Shown here: in pieces, positions 1 through 6,908 of the stretch
How the letters are laid out: every line of letters begins with the position of its first letter
Position numbering within the stretch: the first letter of the stretch is position 1
Source of the DNA: Planctomycetaceae bacterium
Lineage (GTDB): Bacteria; Planctomycetota; Planctomycetia; Pirellulales; Pirellulaceae
NCBI GenBank assembly: GCA_002702965.1
Contig: PADE01000227.1
Span: forward strand, 22,706-29,670
Direction of reading: 5' to 3'
DNA: 6,965 nt
Notes under the pieces: generated by a model
The model's input: the letters and a program-made list of their open reading frames with translations, nothing else
Told to the model about the DNA's origin: nothing
The model's database searches: none
Position numbers and translations under genes: made by a program

Positions 1-851
1 GCGTTGCCGGGGGCAACGTTGAACCGGGAGACAGTACCCAGCGCTGTAGAAAACCACCACGACGGTGTGCGCTTCAGTGATCGAGCCGGTCCGGTGCTCC
101 ACGAGCCTCCGCGCAGCGGCTTGGTCTGTGCATTGGGGTCGCGCCGGATCGTTTCGTCTGAGGGTGCGTTCTTGTACTGATAAATGTAATCATCTGCGCA
201 CCACTCCCACACGTTTCCATGCATATCGTACAGTCCCCACGGATTAGGCAGCTTTGTTGCGACCGGGTGCGTCCGATGGCCGGCGGCCAGATCCACCCAG
301 GCATATTTAGGGATCTCCGCCAGGTCATCGCCAAAGGAGAACTTGGTTGTCGTTCCGGCGGCGCAGGCGTACTCCCACTGCGCTTCGCCGGGCAACTTTA
401 AACCGGCCCAGGCACAAAACGCGTTCGCGTTGTGCCAACTCACATAGACGACCGGATACGGATCCGCGTCGGACATCACACTCTTTCCCCGCAAGTGCAG
501 CAGGTACAGATCATAGTTAGGATCGACGTCGGCTTTGCCGTCGTAATCGGGTTTCGCCCGGACGAAACGGCGGAACTGACCGTTGGTGACTTCGGTCTTT
601 CCCATGTAAAACGGCCGAGTGATGGTTACTTGCCGCGCAGGGTTGGTTGCCGATGAGGAATTGCGATCGTCAGTGCCCATCGTAAACGTGCCGGCGGGGA
701 TCAGGAGTAGCTCGATACCGGTCTTCTCATGGACCACGCGGTCGGCATAGCCGTGCCCGGCGACCTTCGCGTTGTCGGCGGCGACACAGCCAGCTGGGAC
801 GTTGACGTCTGCGGCGACCAGCGCCATCGACATACAGAGGGCGAGGTTCAT
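1..851 (-). CDS. FGE-sulfatase (SUMF1) domain protein, C-terminus cut by window edge
   Basis: The frame is open from the ATG at 851 to the left edge (283 codons, no stop), so the last few residues are missing. The formylglycine-generating-enzyme fold is clear from about residue 45 onward: LLIPAGTFTMG (49-59), PFYMGKTEVTNGQFRRFV (80-97), VSWHNANAFCAWAG (137-150), LPGEAQWEYACAAGT (153-167), NPWGLYDMHGNVWEWCAD (203-220) and LRGGSW (246-251). In true FGE these proteins oxidise a sulfatase cysteine to formylglycine. Here the stretch after GGSW (STGPARSLKRTP) carries no cysteine, so the copper-binding Cys pair of catalytic FGE is absent, and a structural, ligand-binding or other role is more likely. 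Residues 1-15 are hydrophobic (LALCMSMALVAA) and could be a short signal peptide, though without the usual basic start. The start is fixed by the ATGA overlap with the upstream gene and a perfect ribosome site. Family assignment is secure; function is not. Confidence 0.93.
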   Translation of the reverse strand, partial: MNLALCMSMALVAADVNVPAGCVAADNAKVAGHGYADRVVHEKTGIELLLIPAGTFTMGTDDRNSSSATNPARQVTITRPFYMGKTEVTNGQFRRFVRAKPDYDGKADVDPNYDLYLLHLRGKSVMSDADPYPVVYVSWHNANAFCAWAGLKLPGEAQWEYACAAGTTTKFSFGDDLAEIPKYAWVDLAAGHRTHPVATKLPNPWGLYDMHGNVWEWCADDYIYQYKNAPSDETIRRDPNAQTKPLRGGSWSTGPARSLKRTPSWWFSTALGTVSRFNVAPGN

Positions 852-3100
852 CGGATCACCTCCAGTTTTAGAGCGATCAGATTGCGAGCCGCGATCGTGA
901 CGTTTTCGCCGCGGATCACACCGCCGCGGGTTTGCCGCACCGGTGCGGCACCCTGCTCGACGGTCCATTGTGTCATCTGTAGTGTCGTCGACGCATCGAA
1001 CCCGGCGATCTCTGCGACATCCTTTGTCCAGTTGAACTGGTGAGGCTGGTCCTGATAGTTGAAGAAGAAGATGCCGACGCTGCCGTCCGCCGCCCGCCAG
1101 GCAGTTCCTTCCACAGCCTGCGCTGTGAACGGACCATCGATTCCTTTCTCGGTGATCTTGGGAAGATCACCGGTGACCACCGGCGACCGCAGCATTTCAC
1201 CGTAACCGAGGTACGGCCGGGCAAACTCGTGATGGCAGCGAATCAGGTCGTGTTGCCATTGCGCGTTGGCGGGAAGTGTGTCATCGGTGTGGTACCCCCA
1301 GGCCCCCGAAACCGCGTTCATGTGACCGAGTAGCCACTGGCGTCCGATGAGCAGCGGTCTGTCCTCCATCCAGTGCATGCCGCCGAACAGTTGCGTGTAG
1401 TCATGATAGACCACCTGCCAAAGAGGCGCATCGTGAGAGTAAGTGCTGGAAAACTGGGCGTCGAGCACGTCGATGCAGAACTCGGCGGGGCTTTCTCCGC
1501 AGAACATCGCCTCCGGATCGACTTTACGAGCCGCCTGGCGCAACTGCTTGTACAGGCCGTTGACTCCCCGCGACCAGTAATCACCACCTCCCATCGCGTG
1601 ACCATGACGCGGATTGTGACAGTCATTCATGTGGACCGAGAAGTAGTCAAAGTAGACGCCGCCGGTGCGGTAGAGCTTGACGTGTTCCATCGTGACGCTG
1701 GTGAGTTTGTCTCGCCAGATCTTCGCGGCCGGGCACATCGCGACATTCTCTTCGGCCGGCGAAAGTTCAGACCACAGCAAGCTCTTGCGATCTTCGCCAA
1801 GCATCGCACCTTTCTCCTTCGCGCCGCTGAGCTGGTAGCTTTCCGTGCCCGCGTTCCACATCCAGCCGATGACGTAGGGGATGACACGTCCGCCTCGGGC
1901 GCTCAACGCACGAAGCACTTTTTGGTAGTTGACCGATCCGCAACGCGGCGGGAAATAGTCCACATTTACGTCGTGCTGATAGGGTTGGCCGTAATACCCG
2001 TAGTCGTGCGTGGCCGTGTTGGGGAAGTCAAACAGGTCGCGCTTGCGGAACTCCCTTTGCTGGTCGTCATAATCACCCATGTGTCCACCGGTCCAGTAGT
2101 CCAGGTTTAGGAACCACTTGGGATAGTCCTTTCGCTGGTGCATCGGTCCCTTGGCGCACCACGGTGCGGTGACAGCCCACTTGCGGTAAATTCGCGCCGC
2201 GTCGTACCAGTCGCCCCGGAACGGTCCGATCACGCAGTCACCGGGTGCACTGTATTTCCTCACCGGTCTGTCGGCGCCCCAGTTGAGCACAGGGTGCGAG
2301 ATGGCGTAGCGGAGTGTTTTTGCTGCGGTATTGGGTGTCCAACTCATGTCCTTCCAGGCAGCCGTCGGATCATGATCACCGATATACAGTCCCCGCCCGC
2401 CGCCGAGCAGCGCTGTGAACTGCATGTAGTAGCCGATGAGGTACCGCATGTTCACCGGTTGTCCGGTGGTCAGCGGTGTCGGCTCGGTATACCCGGTGCG
2501 AAACGCATGCAGCAGGCGGTCGTCGTCCGGATCGGTCGACAGCGGTCGCATACCGTCCACGACCGGAAAGACGACATCCCGCAAGCCGACGCGGGGCTTG
2601 ATCGCCTCGACGTCGATGCGCGCTCGGATCTTTGGGTCTTTGGGATCGAGACGGACGATCACGATGACGCGAATATCACCACTCCATATCAGCGACAGCT
2701 GATTGCCGTTGCGCGCAAACGTGCAGGGGAGATCGGTATTGGCAATGGTGCGGCCGCTTTTCAATTTGACGCGCCACCACTGGGGTTTTGCTGCCGTATC
2801 ACCAAGCAGGTTGGTCCCCGAAGCCGGGTCACGGATCGCGACTAATCCACCACCTCGCTTCATCGCCGCCCAGCGGTATTCGATCTGATCGTTGCGCAGC
2901 GTCGGTCCGAGCGTCTGTGTCGAGTTGCGTTTCGGCTTGGATTTCGGATCGGCAACCACGGTCGATCGCAGCGTAAAGAACGGACCGAGCTCCGCATTCG
3001 GTAGAGAACTGCTGGGCGGTGTACTACCACCAGGCGGCGAGGAACCACCACCACACACCCCGACACCGATTAACACCACGCCCGCGAGCCAGCGTTTCAT
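848..3100 (-). CDS. Exported glycoside-hydrolase-like protein, probable DUF6259 family
   Basis: A 750-residue protein. Residues 1-16 (MKRWLAGVVLIGVGVC) form a basic start and hydrophobic core ending in Cys16, followed by a Gly/Ser/Pro linker (17-33). It may be a lipoprotein, but the lipobox VGVC has Val instead of Gly/Ala/Ser before the cysteine. Residues about 65-310 look like the N-terminal beta-sandwich seen before hydrolase barrels. GDWYDAARIYRKWA (296-309), leading into the barrel, is what suggests DUF6259 to me from memory. Barrel-like strands follow: WFLNLDYW (329-336), THDYGYYG (364-371), VIPYVIGWMW (406-415), GGVYFDYFS (480-488), AMFCGES (531-537), DAQFSS (547-552). Asp485 and Glu536 end adjacent strands and are candidate catalytic residues, as in related retaining glycosidases. 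Residues 660-750 resemble a C-terminal beta-sandwich. It probably acts on a glycan outside the cytoplasm; substrate unknown. It is first in an operon with the FGE-like gene, and its stop overlaps that start. No good Shine-Dalgarno precedes its ATG; the start is chosen for the signal peptide. Confidence 0.88.
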   Translation of the reverse strand: MKRWLAGVVLIGVGVCGGGSSPPGGSTPPSSSLPNAELGPFFTLRSTVVADPKSKPKRNSTQTLGPTLRNDQIEYRWAAMKRGGGLVAIRDPASGTNLLGDTAAKPQWWRVKLKSGRTIANTDLPCTFARNGNQLSLIWSGDIRVIVIVRLDPKDPKIRARIDVEAIKPRVGLRDVVFPVVDGMRPLSTDPDDDRLLHAFRTGYTEPTPLTTGQPVNMRYLIGYYMQFTALLGGGRGLYIGDHDPTAAWKDMSWTPNTAAKTLRYAISHPVLNWGADRPVRKYSAPGDCVIGPFRGDWYDAARIYRKWAVTAPWCAKGPMHQRKDYPKWFLNLDYWTGGHMGDYDDQQREFRKRDLFDFPNTATHDYGYYGQPYQHDVNVDYFPPRCGSVNYQKVLRALSARGGRVIPYVIGWMWNAGTESYQLSGAKEKGAMLGEDRKSLLWSELSPAEENVAMCPAAKIWRDKLTSVTMEHVKLYRTGGVYFDYFSVHMNDCHNPRHGHAMGGGDYWSRGVNGLYKQLRQAARKVDPEAMFCGESPAEFCIDVLDAQFSSTYSHDAPLWQVVYHDYTQLFGGMHWMEDRPLLIGRQWLLGHMNAVSGAWGYHTDDTLPANAQWQHDLIRCHHEFARPYLGYGEMLRSPVVTGDLPKITEKGIDGPFTAQAVEGTAWRAADGSVGIFFFNYQDQPHQFNWTKDVAEIAGFDASTTLQMTQWTVEQGAAPVRQTRGGVIRGENVTIAARNLIALKLEVIR
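853..863 (-). promoter_or_regulatory. Exceptionally strong Shine-Dalgarno site for the FGE-like gene
   Basis: On the minus strand the sequence reads GGAGGTGATCC, complementary over all 11 bases to the usual 3' tail of bacterial 16S rRNA. The GGAGG core ends seven bases before the ATG at 851. It lies inside the last codons of the upstream gene (Leu-Glu-Val-Ile-Arg-stop), so it doubles as coding sequence. It decides the start of the FGE-like gene and implies efficient re-initiation by ribosomes finishing the upstream gene. Confidence 0.85.
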
Positions 3101-3133
3101 GACGTTACCCCGTCAGCTGAGAAGTCAGGCCAC

Positions 3134-3162
3134 AGTCTAGCCCGTCGATCGAGGTGAGACAA
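3134..3162 (-). promoter_or_regulatory. Putative sigma70-type promoter for the minus-strand operon
   Basis: Read on the minus strand, a -35-like TTGTCT (3162-3157) is separated by exactly 17 bases from a -10-like TAGACT (3139-3134). Each matches four of six consensus bases. The -10 box lies 33 bases before the ATG at 3100, which would give a short leader of about 25 bases. Position and spacing are right for the DUF6259-like/FGE-like operon, but with four-of-six boxes a chance match is quite possible. Confidence 0.4.
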
Positions 3163-3227
3163 AGCGAGTTACGTGTTGATCTCACGAATCGGCTGCTGCC
3201 TCTCTGTGCCGCGCAACCCACAATTGA

Positions 3228-3255
3228 TTGACAGCGGCGAAGAGTTAAAAATACG
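3228..3255 (+). promoter_or_regulatory. Possible promoter for the LamG-barrel gene (weak)
   Basis: A perfect -35 consensus TTGACA lies at 3228-3233. It is followed, 16 bases on, by AATACG (3250-3255), which matches the -10 consensus at only three of six bases. An A/T-rich patch (GTTAAAAATAC, 3243-3253) sits in the expected place. Transcription from here would start about 40 bases before the ATG at 3302. The -35 is good but the -10 is poor, so an activator or another sigma factor could be involved. Together with the minus-strand promoter about 70 bases away, it makes 3101-3301 a divergent control region. Confidence 0.25.
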
Positions 3256-3301
3256 CATCGAGCACTTAGAGGATCGTGGGCGCCAACGGAAAGTCGTTGA
3301 T

Positions 3302-6106
3302 ATGAAACGCCGAGTTCTGGTGGTCCTGTCGGGGGTTGTTTGTTGGGCCGCCGGGATCGCACACGCGTCGGATGGTCTGCTGGGATGGTGGCGGTTCGAT
3401 GAGAGTTCAGGAACCGTCGCGATCGACTCGTCCGGAATCAAGAATCACGGGAAGATCGTGGACGCGACGTTCGTCGATCGGGGGAAGGGGCAGGCGCTGT
3501 ACTTCAACGGGGAGCAGGGGTTCTTGCAGCTCGACTTTCGCCAGGACTTCGACATCGGCGTTGGCGGAACCGTGTCGATGTGGGTCAATCCTGCGGAGCG
3601 CCATGGCGCGTTGTTTCATTGGGGGGGAGTCGATCAGGCGAACCGAAATTTCGCGGTGCTCTTTGATACCCGCACCGCTTGGGGTACGCCCCGAAACGAC
3701 CTGCGTCTGTGGACGTCCGGTGGCCGGCAGTTTGAGTCCTACACCCAACCGATCGTTAACGTGCAGGTGGGCCAATGGCAGCATGTCCTGTTCGCCGTTG
3801 ATGGGCGAGTCATCAGCTACTATCTCAACGGCGCGCCGGTCATGGAGATTTCGACGCCTTTCACTCTCGTCGCCAAAGACCTGCCGTTCGTGATCGCCCG
3901 CTTCGATTGGATCGAAGCGGGCTTCCATCCCGTCTTCAAAGGGCTCATCGACGAAGTCCGTGTTTACCAGCAGCCGCTTTCGCGCCGCGAGGTTCGCGAT
4001 CTCTATCAGCAGGATGCCGCTTCGTTCGACAAGGACCTCGCGCTTTTCTCAAAACCGAGGATCGAAACCGAGATCCTCCGAGACCCGGGTCGTATCGCGG
4101 TGCGGGCGAATTGTGCCTTGATGGGTCCGTTCTCCGAGGGGACCGTGTTGGAGGTGTCACTCCAAACACCCGGCCAGAAACCGCCGGCCGTTACCAGCGA
4201 GAAGCCGCTCGGTTCGGCCCATCGAACGATGCTCTTCAACCTCGATGTGGGACAACTCCCGGCCGGGAAATACGAGGTTCATGCCCTGGTCAAGGATCGC
4301 GACGGTCATCCCCTAGGCGAGCCGGCGCGACAGTCGACAAACTGGCCGGGCCAGACGCAGACGTTTCACAACGTCAAGGTGCTCAACAATTTCGTCTGGG
4401 AAGTCCTCAGCGAGAATCCGGGTGCTGTCAACGGCGTGCAGGAGTACAAGTTCGTGCAGCCCAAGCAACGCTGGGTTTACGTCAATTGCAAGGCCGGTTT
4501 GGGGAAGGGAAAACTCAGTTTGTCGATCGACGCGAGCGCAGGCACAAAGGACATCATTGTGCTCGACGAGGCGGGTGAACGAGAGGCCATGCGGCCGTTG
4601 CCCGCGGGACAGCACACGCTCGTGCTGCGGGTGCAGGGCGAACGTTGTGTGGACCATTTAGTCGTCCGTTCGATCCCCGATATTGTCTTCGCGGGCCTGA
4701 TCCCCGAGCCGTACGTTCAGTCGGCGATTCCGCTGGACGCCGAGCTGATCAGGAAGCACGTCGCCCCGCACGTGAACACTTTCACCCTCAGTCAGAGCAA
4801 TTCACGCCCGCGGTTGCAAGAACCCCTGTTCAGGGAACTTCGCGCGCGCGGGGTACGGTTTTTGATGCAATGCTCGGTGCCCGCCGAACTGAATGGAATG
4901 CCGATCACGGTTCAGGGGGCTCGTGACTATGTCGCAGCTACTCAGGGAATGACCGGAGCGGAACTGAACGGCTCGATGGCCGATGAATTCGGTTCTTCGC
5001 TGCCACTTTGTTCGGTCTATGCCCAAGCCGTACGGCGATTGCATGCCGACCCGGACTTTGCCGGAAAGCAGTTCTTCCCCTACGTCGGTGACCTCTCCCA
5101 GGGCGCCGCGGGCCGCGAGTTGGTGAAGGCCCTGGTGGAGACCGGCAACGCTTTCGCCGTCAAGTACTACCTCAGGATTCGCGGGACCGCACAGGCCTCC
5201 GCTGATTTCGCCCGGCTGATGTTCTTGGACCATGGCCGCGACTACCGCGACAAGTGTCCGCATGCGATGGACGGTATGGTCGTCTGCCTGGGTTATCTCT
5301 CTGCGCCGAACGAGTTCTCGAATGTCGCGCCCCAGGCAAATTACAAGACCTTCCTCGATATGCAGTTCAAGCTGCTAGCGAACGAGCCGGAATATTGGGG
5401 AACCCGCGGGCTGATGAATTATTTTGTTCATTATGCTGATGAGGAGACCACACGCTGGATGGCTCATCTGTTCCGTCACTACGGGATCGAAGGCCGTACC
5501 GAGCGGGTGTCCGCCGATCCGTTTGACGACTCGCGTCTTCTGGCGAATGGCGATTTTGATCAGGAAACCCACCGCTGGAAACTGTCGCCCGCTTCACCCG
5601 GTAGTATCCGTCCGGTCACGGAGGTGCACTTCGGCTGGCTACAGGGTCGTTTTCCCTATACGCCGCGCGGTGATTCGGCCCTACTGATGGTCCGCAATGC
5701 CCAGAAGCCGAACAGGATCTCGCAGCAGATCCAGAATTTGGAAGTGGGGCGACTGTACGTCTTTCGGATGATCACCGGCGAAAAAGAGAATTTGAAAAAC
5801 AAGGAAGAACATGCGGTGAGTGTTAACTTGGAGGGCGTCCGCCGTTTCCCGGAGAAATCCTATCAGCGCGTCTTCCACAATTCTTACGCCCATTCGTACG
5901 GTCCTTACAACGCCACGACGCGCGCTTGGATGAACTACCACTGGGTGCTCTTTCGCGCCCAGAGCACCACCGCCACGCTGACGGTCTCGGACTGGGTGGG
6001 TCCCGGTGACCCAGGCGGCCGCATCGGCCAACGGCTCATGTTCAACTTCCTTCAGGTGCATCCTTATTTTGAACACGATGCTCGGCCGCGCGGTCCCAAA
6101 CCCTGA
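3302..6106 (+). CDS. Secreted LamG / TIM-barrel-like / CBM-like multidomain protein
   Basis: A 934-residue protein from the ATG at 3302. The frame stays open up to an ATG at 3173, but only 3302 gives a signal peptide (MKRRVLVVLSGVVCWAAGIAHA, cut after residue 22) and has a weak GGAAAG site (3288-3293). Residues 24-236 are a LamG/concanavalin-like jellyroll: LLGWWRFDE at the start, VSMWVNP, VGQWQHVLFAVDG, and the closing FKGLIDEVRVYQQPLSRREV. Residues 251-345 look like an Ig/FnIII-like sandwich and 355-455 like another beta domain. Residues 460-715 show eight strand-like segments in barrel order, with acidic residues at likely strand ends: Asp561-Glu562 (ADEF, strand 4), Glu671 (SAPNEF, after strand 7) and DEE 713-715 (strand 8). 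Residues 744-922 begin LLANGDFDQETHRWKL, typical of a CBM4/9-like galactose-binding module. This suggests a glycan-binding, perhaps glycan-cleaving, exported protein; I cannot name its family. It is transcribed away from the DUF6259-like operon and converges on the gene at 6283-6867. Confidence 0.9.
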   Translation: MKRRVLVVLSGVVCWAAGIAHASDGLLGWWRFDESSGTVAIDSSGIKNHGKIVDATFVDRGKGQALYFNGEQGFLQLDFRQDFDIGVGGTVSMWVNPAERHGALFHWGGVDQANRNFAVLFDTRTAWGTPRNDLRLWTSGGRQFESYTQPIVNVQVGQWQHVLFAVDGRVISYYLNGAPVMEISTPFTLVAKDLPFVIARFDWIEAGFHPVFKGLIDEVRVYQQPLSRREVRDLYQQDAASFDKDLALFSKPRIETEILRDPGRIAVRANCALMGPFSEGTVLEVSLQTPGQKPPAVTSEKPLGSAHRTMLFNLDVGQLPAGKYEVHALVKDRDGHPLGEPARQSTNWPGQTQTFHNVKVLNNFVWEVLSENPGAVNGVQEYKFVQPKQRWVYVNCKAGLGKGKLSLSIDASAGTKDIIVLDEAGEREAMRPLPAGQHTLVLRVQGERCVDHLVVRSIPDIVFAGLIPEPYVQSAIPLDAELIRKHVAPHVNTFTLSQSNSRPRLQEPLFRELRARGVRFLMQCSVPAELNGMPITVQGARDYVAATQGMTGAELNGSMADEFGSSLPLCSVYAQAVRRLHADPDFAGKQFFPYVGDLSQGAAGRELVKALVETGNAFAVKYYLRIRGTAQASADFARLMFLDHGRDYRDKCPHAMDGMVVCLGYLSAPNEFSNVAPQANYKTFLDMQFKLLANEPEYWGTRGLMNYFVHYADEETTRWMAHLFRHYGIEGRTERVSADPFDDSRLLANGDFDQETHRWKLSPASPGSIRPVTEVHFGWLQGRFPYTPRGDSALLMVRNAQKPNRISQQIQNLEVGRLYVFRMITGEKENLKNKEEHAVSVNLEGVRRFPEKSYQRVFHNSYAHSYGPYNATTRAWMNYHWVLFRAQSTTATLTVSDWVGPGDPGGRIGQRLMFNFLQVHPYFEHDARPRGPKP

Positions 6107-6282
6107 TCCGTTCGGATGTCGTGCGGCCAGTTGTTGGTTGACAATCAGAAAACGACTCAGAGTCGCTGCGATGTGCCGCAGCAGACCGGGCGCTTACAGG
6201 TCGCTGTGGACTGGTCCGACCCGCAATCCCATCCGACGTGCAGCGGTGTGATCATCGAGATGCGTGATCGCCGCCGGTGTCA
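6107..6282. other. Convergent intergenic gap, no convincing terminator
   Basis: This 176-base gap separates two genes that point at each other. It holds short inverted repeats: ATCCG/CGGAT overlapping the stop codon (6106-6117, only two bases between arms) and CGACTC-A-GAGTCG (6153-6165, effectively a 5-bp stem with a 3-base loop). Neither is followed by a T-run on either strand, so neither resembles an intrinsic terminator. Open frames here lack a signal peptide, domain or ribosome site and are probably chance. Termination may be Rho-dependent. Confidence 0.4.
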
Positions 6283-6867
6283 CTATCGGGGCACATGTTT
6301 TCCGCCGCACTGGCCCATAGTGCCGGCCGCCCCGTTCGGAACCTCCGGGTGCTCATCCTCCTGCTGACTCAGAAATCGCCATCGCATGGACAGTTTTTCT
6401 GGTGTGACGATCGTGATCTTGAAAGCGACCGTGAATCGCCGGTTTAAGTACCACCCCTCGTGGACATAGATATGGCCGTTGACGGGTGGCAGGCAGAAGC
6501 GTCGCCAGGCTTTCCCGGGAACTTTCTTCAGATCGGCTAACGTGATTTTGTCCAGCTCCGTCTTCCCCATATCAGCAATCCGTCCCCGCAAGCCGGCGTG
6601 TGGATTGATGTGCAGTTGACCGCAGCCACTGAAGACAACGTCTACGTTATTACGGTGAAGTTCGAGTTCTTGGGTCTGATGGCGAAAGCTAAATGCAGCC
6701 GTTTCGTAGGGTCCGTTATTGTTGCGCCGGGTGAGTAGGACCTGCTGGTGGTTCTGGCTGTCCGCCTCTGATTTTGGATCCGACTCGCGATCCGGTCTAG
6801 GTTGCCCGAGCACTGGCCATGCCGCCCATACCACGAGCAAGAACGAGCAGAGCGTGTTTCTGATCAT
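6283..6867 (-). CDS. Small secreted protein of unknown function
   Basis: A 194-residue protein from the ATG at 6867. The frame extends to an ATG at 6945, but that adds 26 residues made largely of a tandem repeat (RRAVT units). The 6867 start instead has GGAGAG five bases upstream and opens directly with a signal peptide (MIRNTLCSFLLVVWAAWPVLG, cut before Gln22). After a charged, polar linker (23-50) comes a compact region with alternating, probably beta, segments: AAFSFRHQTQELELH (57-71), VDVVFSGCGQLHINP (75-89), GRIADMGKTELDKITLADL (95-113), GHIYVHEGWYL (131-141), FTVAFKITIVTP (145-156). The pattern of a strand, a short GKTELDKIT turn and the GHIYVHEGW strand is reminiscent of orphan planctomycete exported proteins, but I do not recognise a named domain. 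Cys82, Cys125 and Cys187 leave an odd number in the mature protein. It converges on the LamG-barrel gene and is probably transcribed alone from beyond or near the right edge. Confidence 0.82.
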   Translation of the reverse strand: MIRNTLCSFLLVVWAAWPVLGQPRPDRESDPKSEADSQNHQQVLLTRRNNNGPYETAAFSFRHQTQELELHRNNVDVVFSGCGQLHINPHAGLRGRIADMGKTELDKITLADLKKVPGKAWRRFCLPPVNGHIYVHEGWYLNRRFTVAFKITIVTPEKLSMRWRFLSQQEDEHPEVPNGAAGTMGQCGGKHVPR

Positions 6868-6872
6868 CACGG

Positions 6873-6878
6873 CTCTCC
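6873..6878 (-). promoter_or_regulatory. Ribosome binding site fixing the start at 6867
   Basis: The minus strand reads GGAGAG followed by five bases (CCGTG) and then the ATG at 6867. This good site, directly before a signal-peptide-coding start, is the main reason to prefer the shorter protein over the start at 6945. Confidence 0.75.
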
Positions 6879-6885
6879 ACTTGTG

Positions 6886-6904
6886 GCCCGCTTCCCCAGC
6901 GGGC
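6886..6904. repeat. Perfect 7-bp inverted repeat upstream of the small secreted gene
   Basis: GCCCGCT (6886-6892) and AGCGGGC (6898-6904) are exact inverted copies around a 5-base loop. In the minus-strand transcript this GC-rich hairpin would end seven bases before the ribosome binding site. No T-run follows on either strand, so it is not an intrinsic terminator. It could be a leader hairpin affecting translation, a protein-binding site, or chance in GC-rich DNA. Confidence 0.55.
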
Positions 6905-6908
6905 GATC

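Noticed and set aside
74..334. A minus-strand frame ending at 74, raising the idea that the FGE-like gene is frameshifted near its 3' end.
   Set aside because: The main frame stays open to the edge and keeps family-like spacing after LRGGSW (SWWFSTALGTVSRFNVAPGN). The other frames there do not resemble the family.
853..863. Plus-strand GGATCACCTCC, identical to the 3' tail of 16S rRNA.
   Set aside because: No other rRNA sequence surrounds it. It is simply the complement of a perfect Shine-Dalgarno site in the minus-strand gene.
1373..2845. Two long plus-strand frames (1373-2110 and 2138-2845) antisense to the 750-residue protein.
   Set aside because: They are mirror frames of a gene with clear signal peptide and domain logic. 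Their translations are Arg/Val-rich with no domain, signal or ribosome site, as expected from GC-rich antisense DNA.
3621..3627. A run of seven G bases inside the LamG gene, possibly a phase-variable tract.
   Set aside because: The run is short, the frame through it is intact (FHWGGVD), and the LamG pattern continues normally on both sides.
6153..6165. CGACTC-A-GAGTCG palindrome as an intrinsic terminator for the LamG gene.
   Set aside because: The stem is short once a loop is allowed and no T-run follows on either strand.
6116..6367. Possible small plus-strand gene in the convergent gap.
   Set aside because: No ribosome site, signal peptide or domain, and it overlaps the end of the small secreted gene in antisense.
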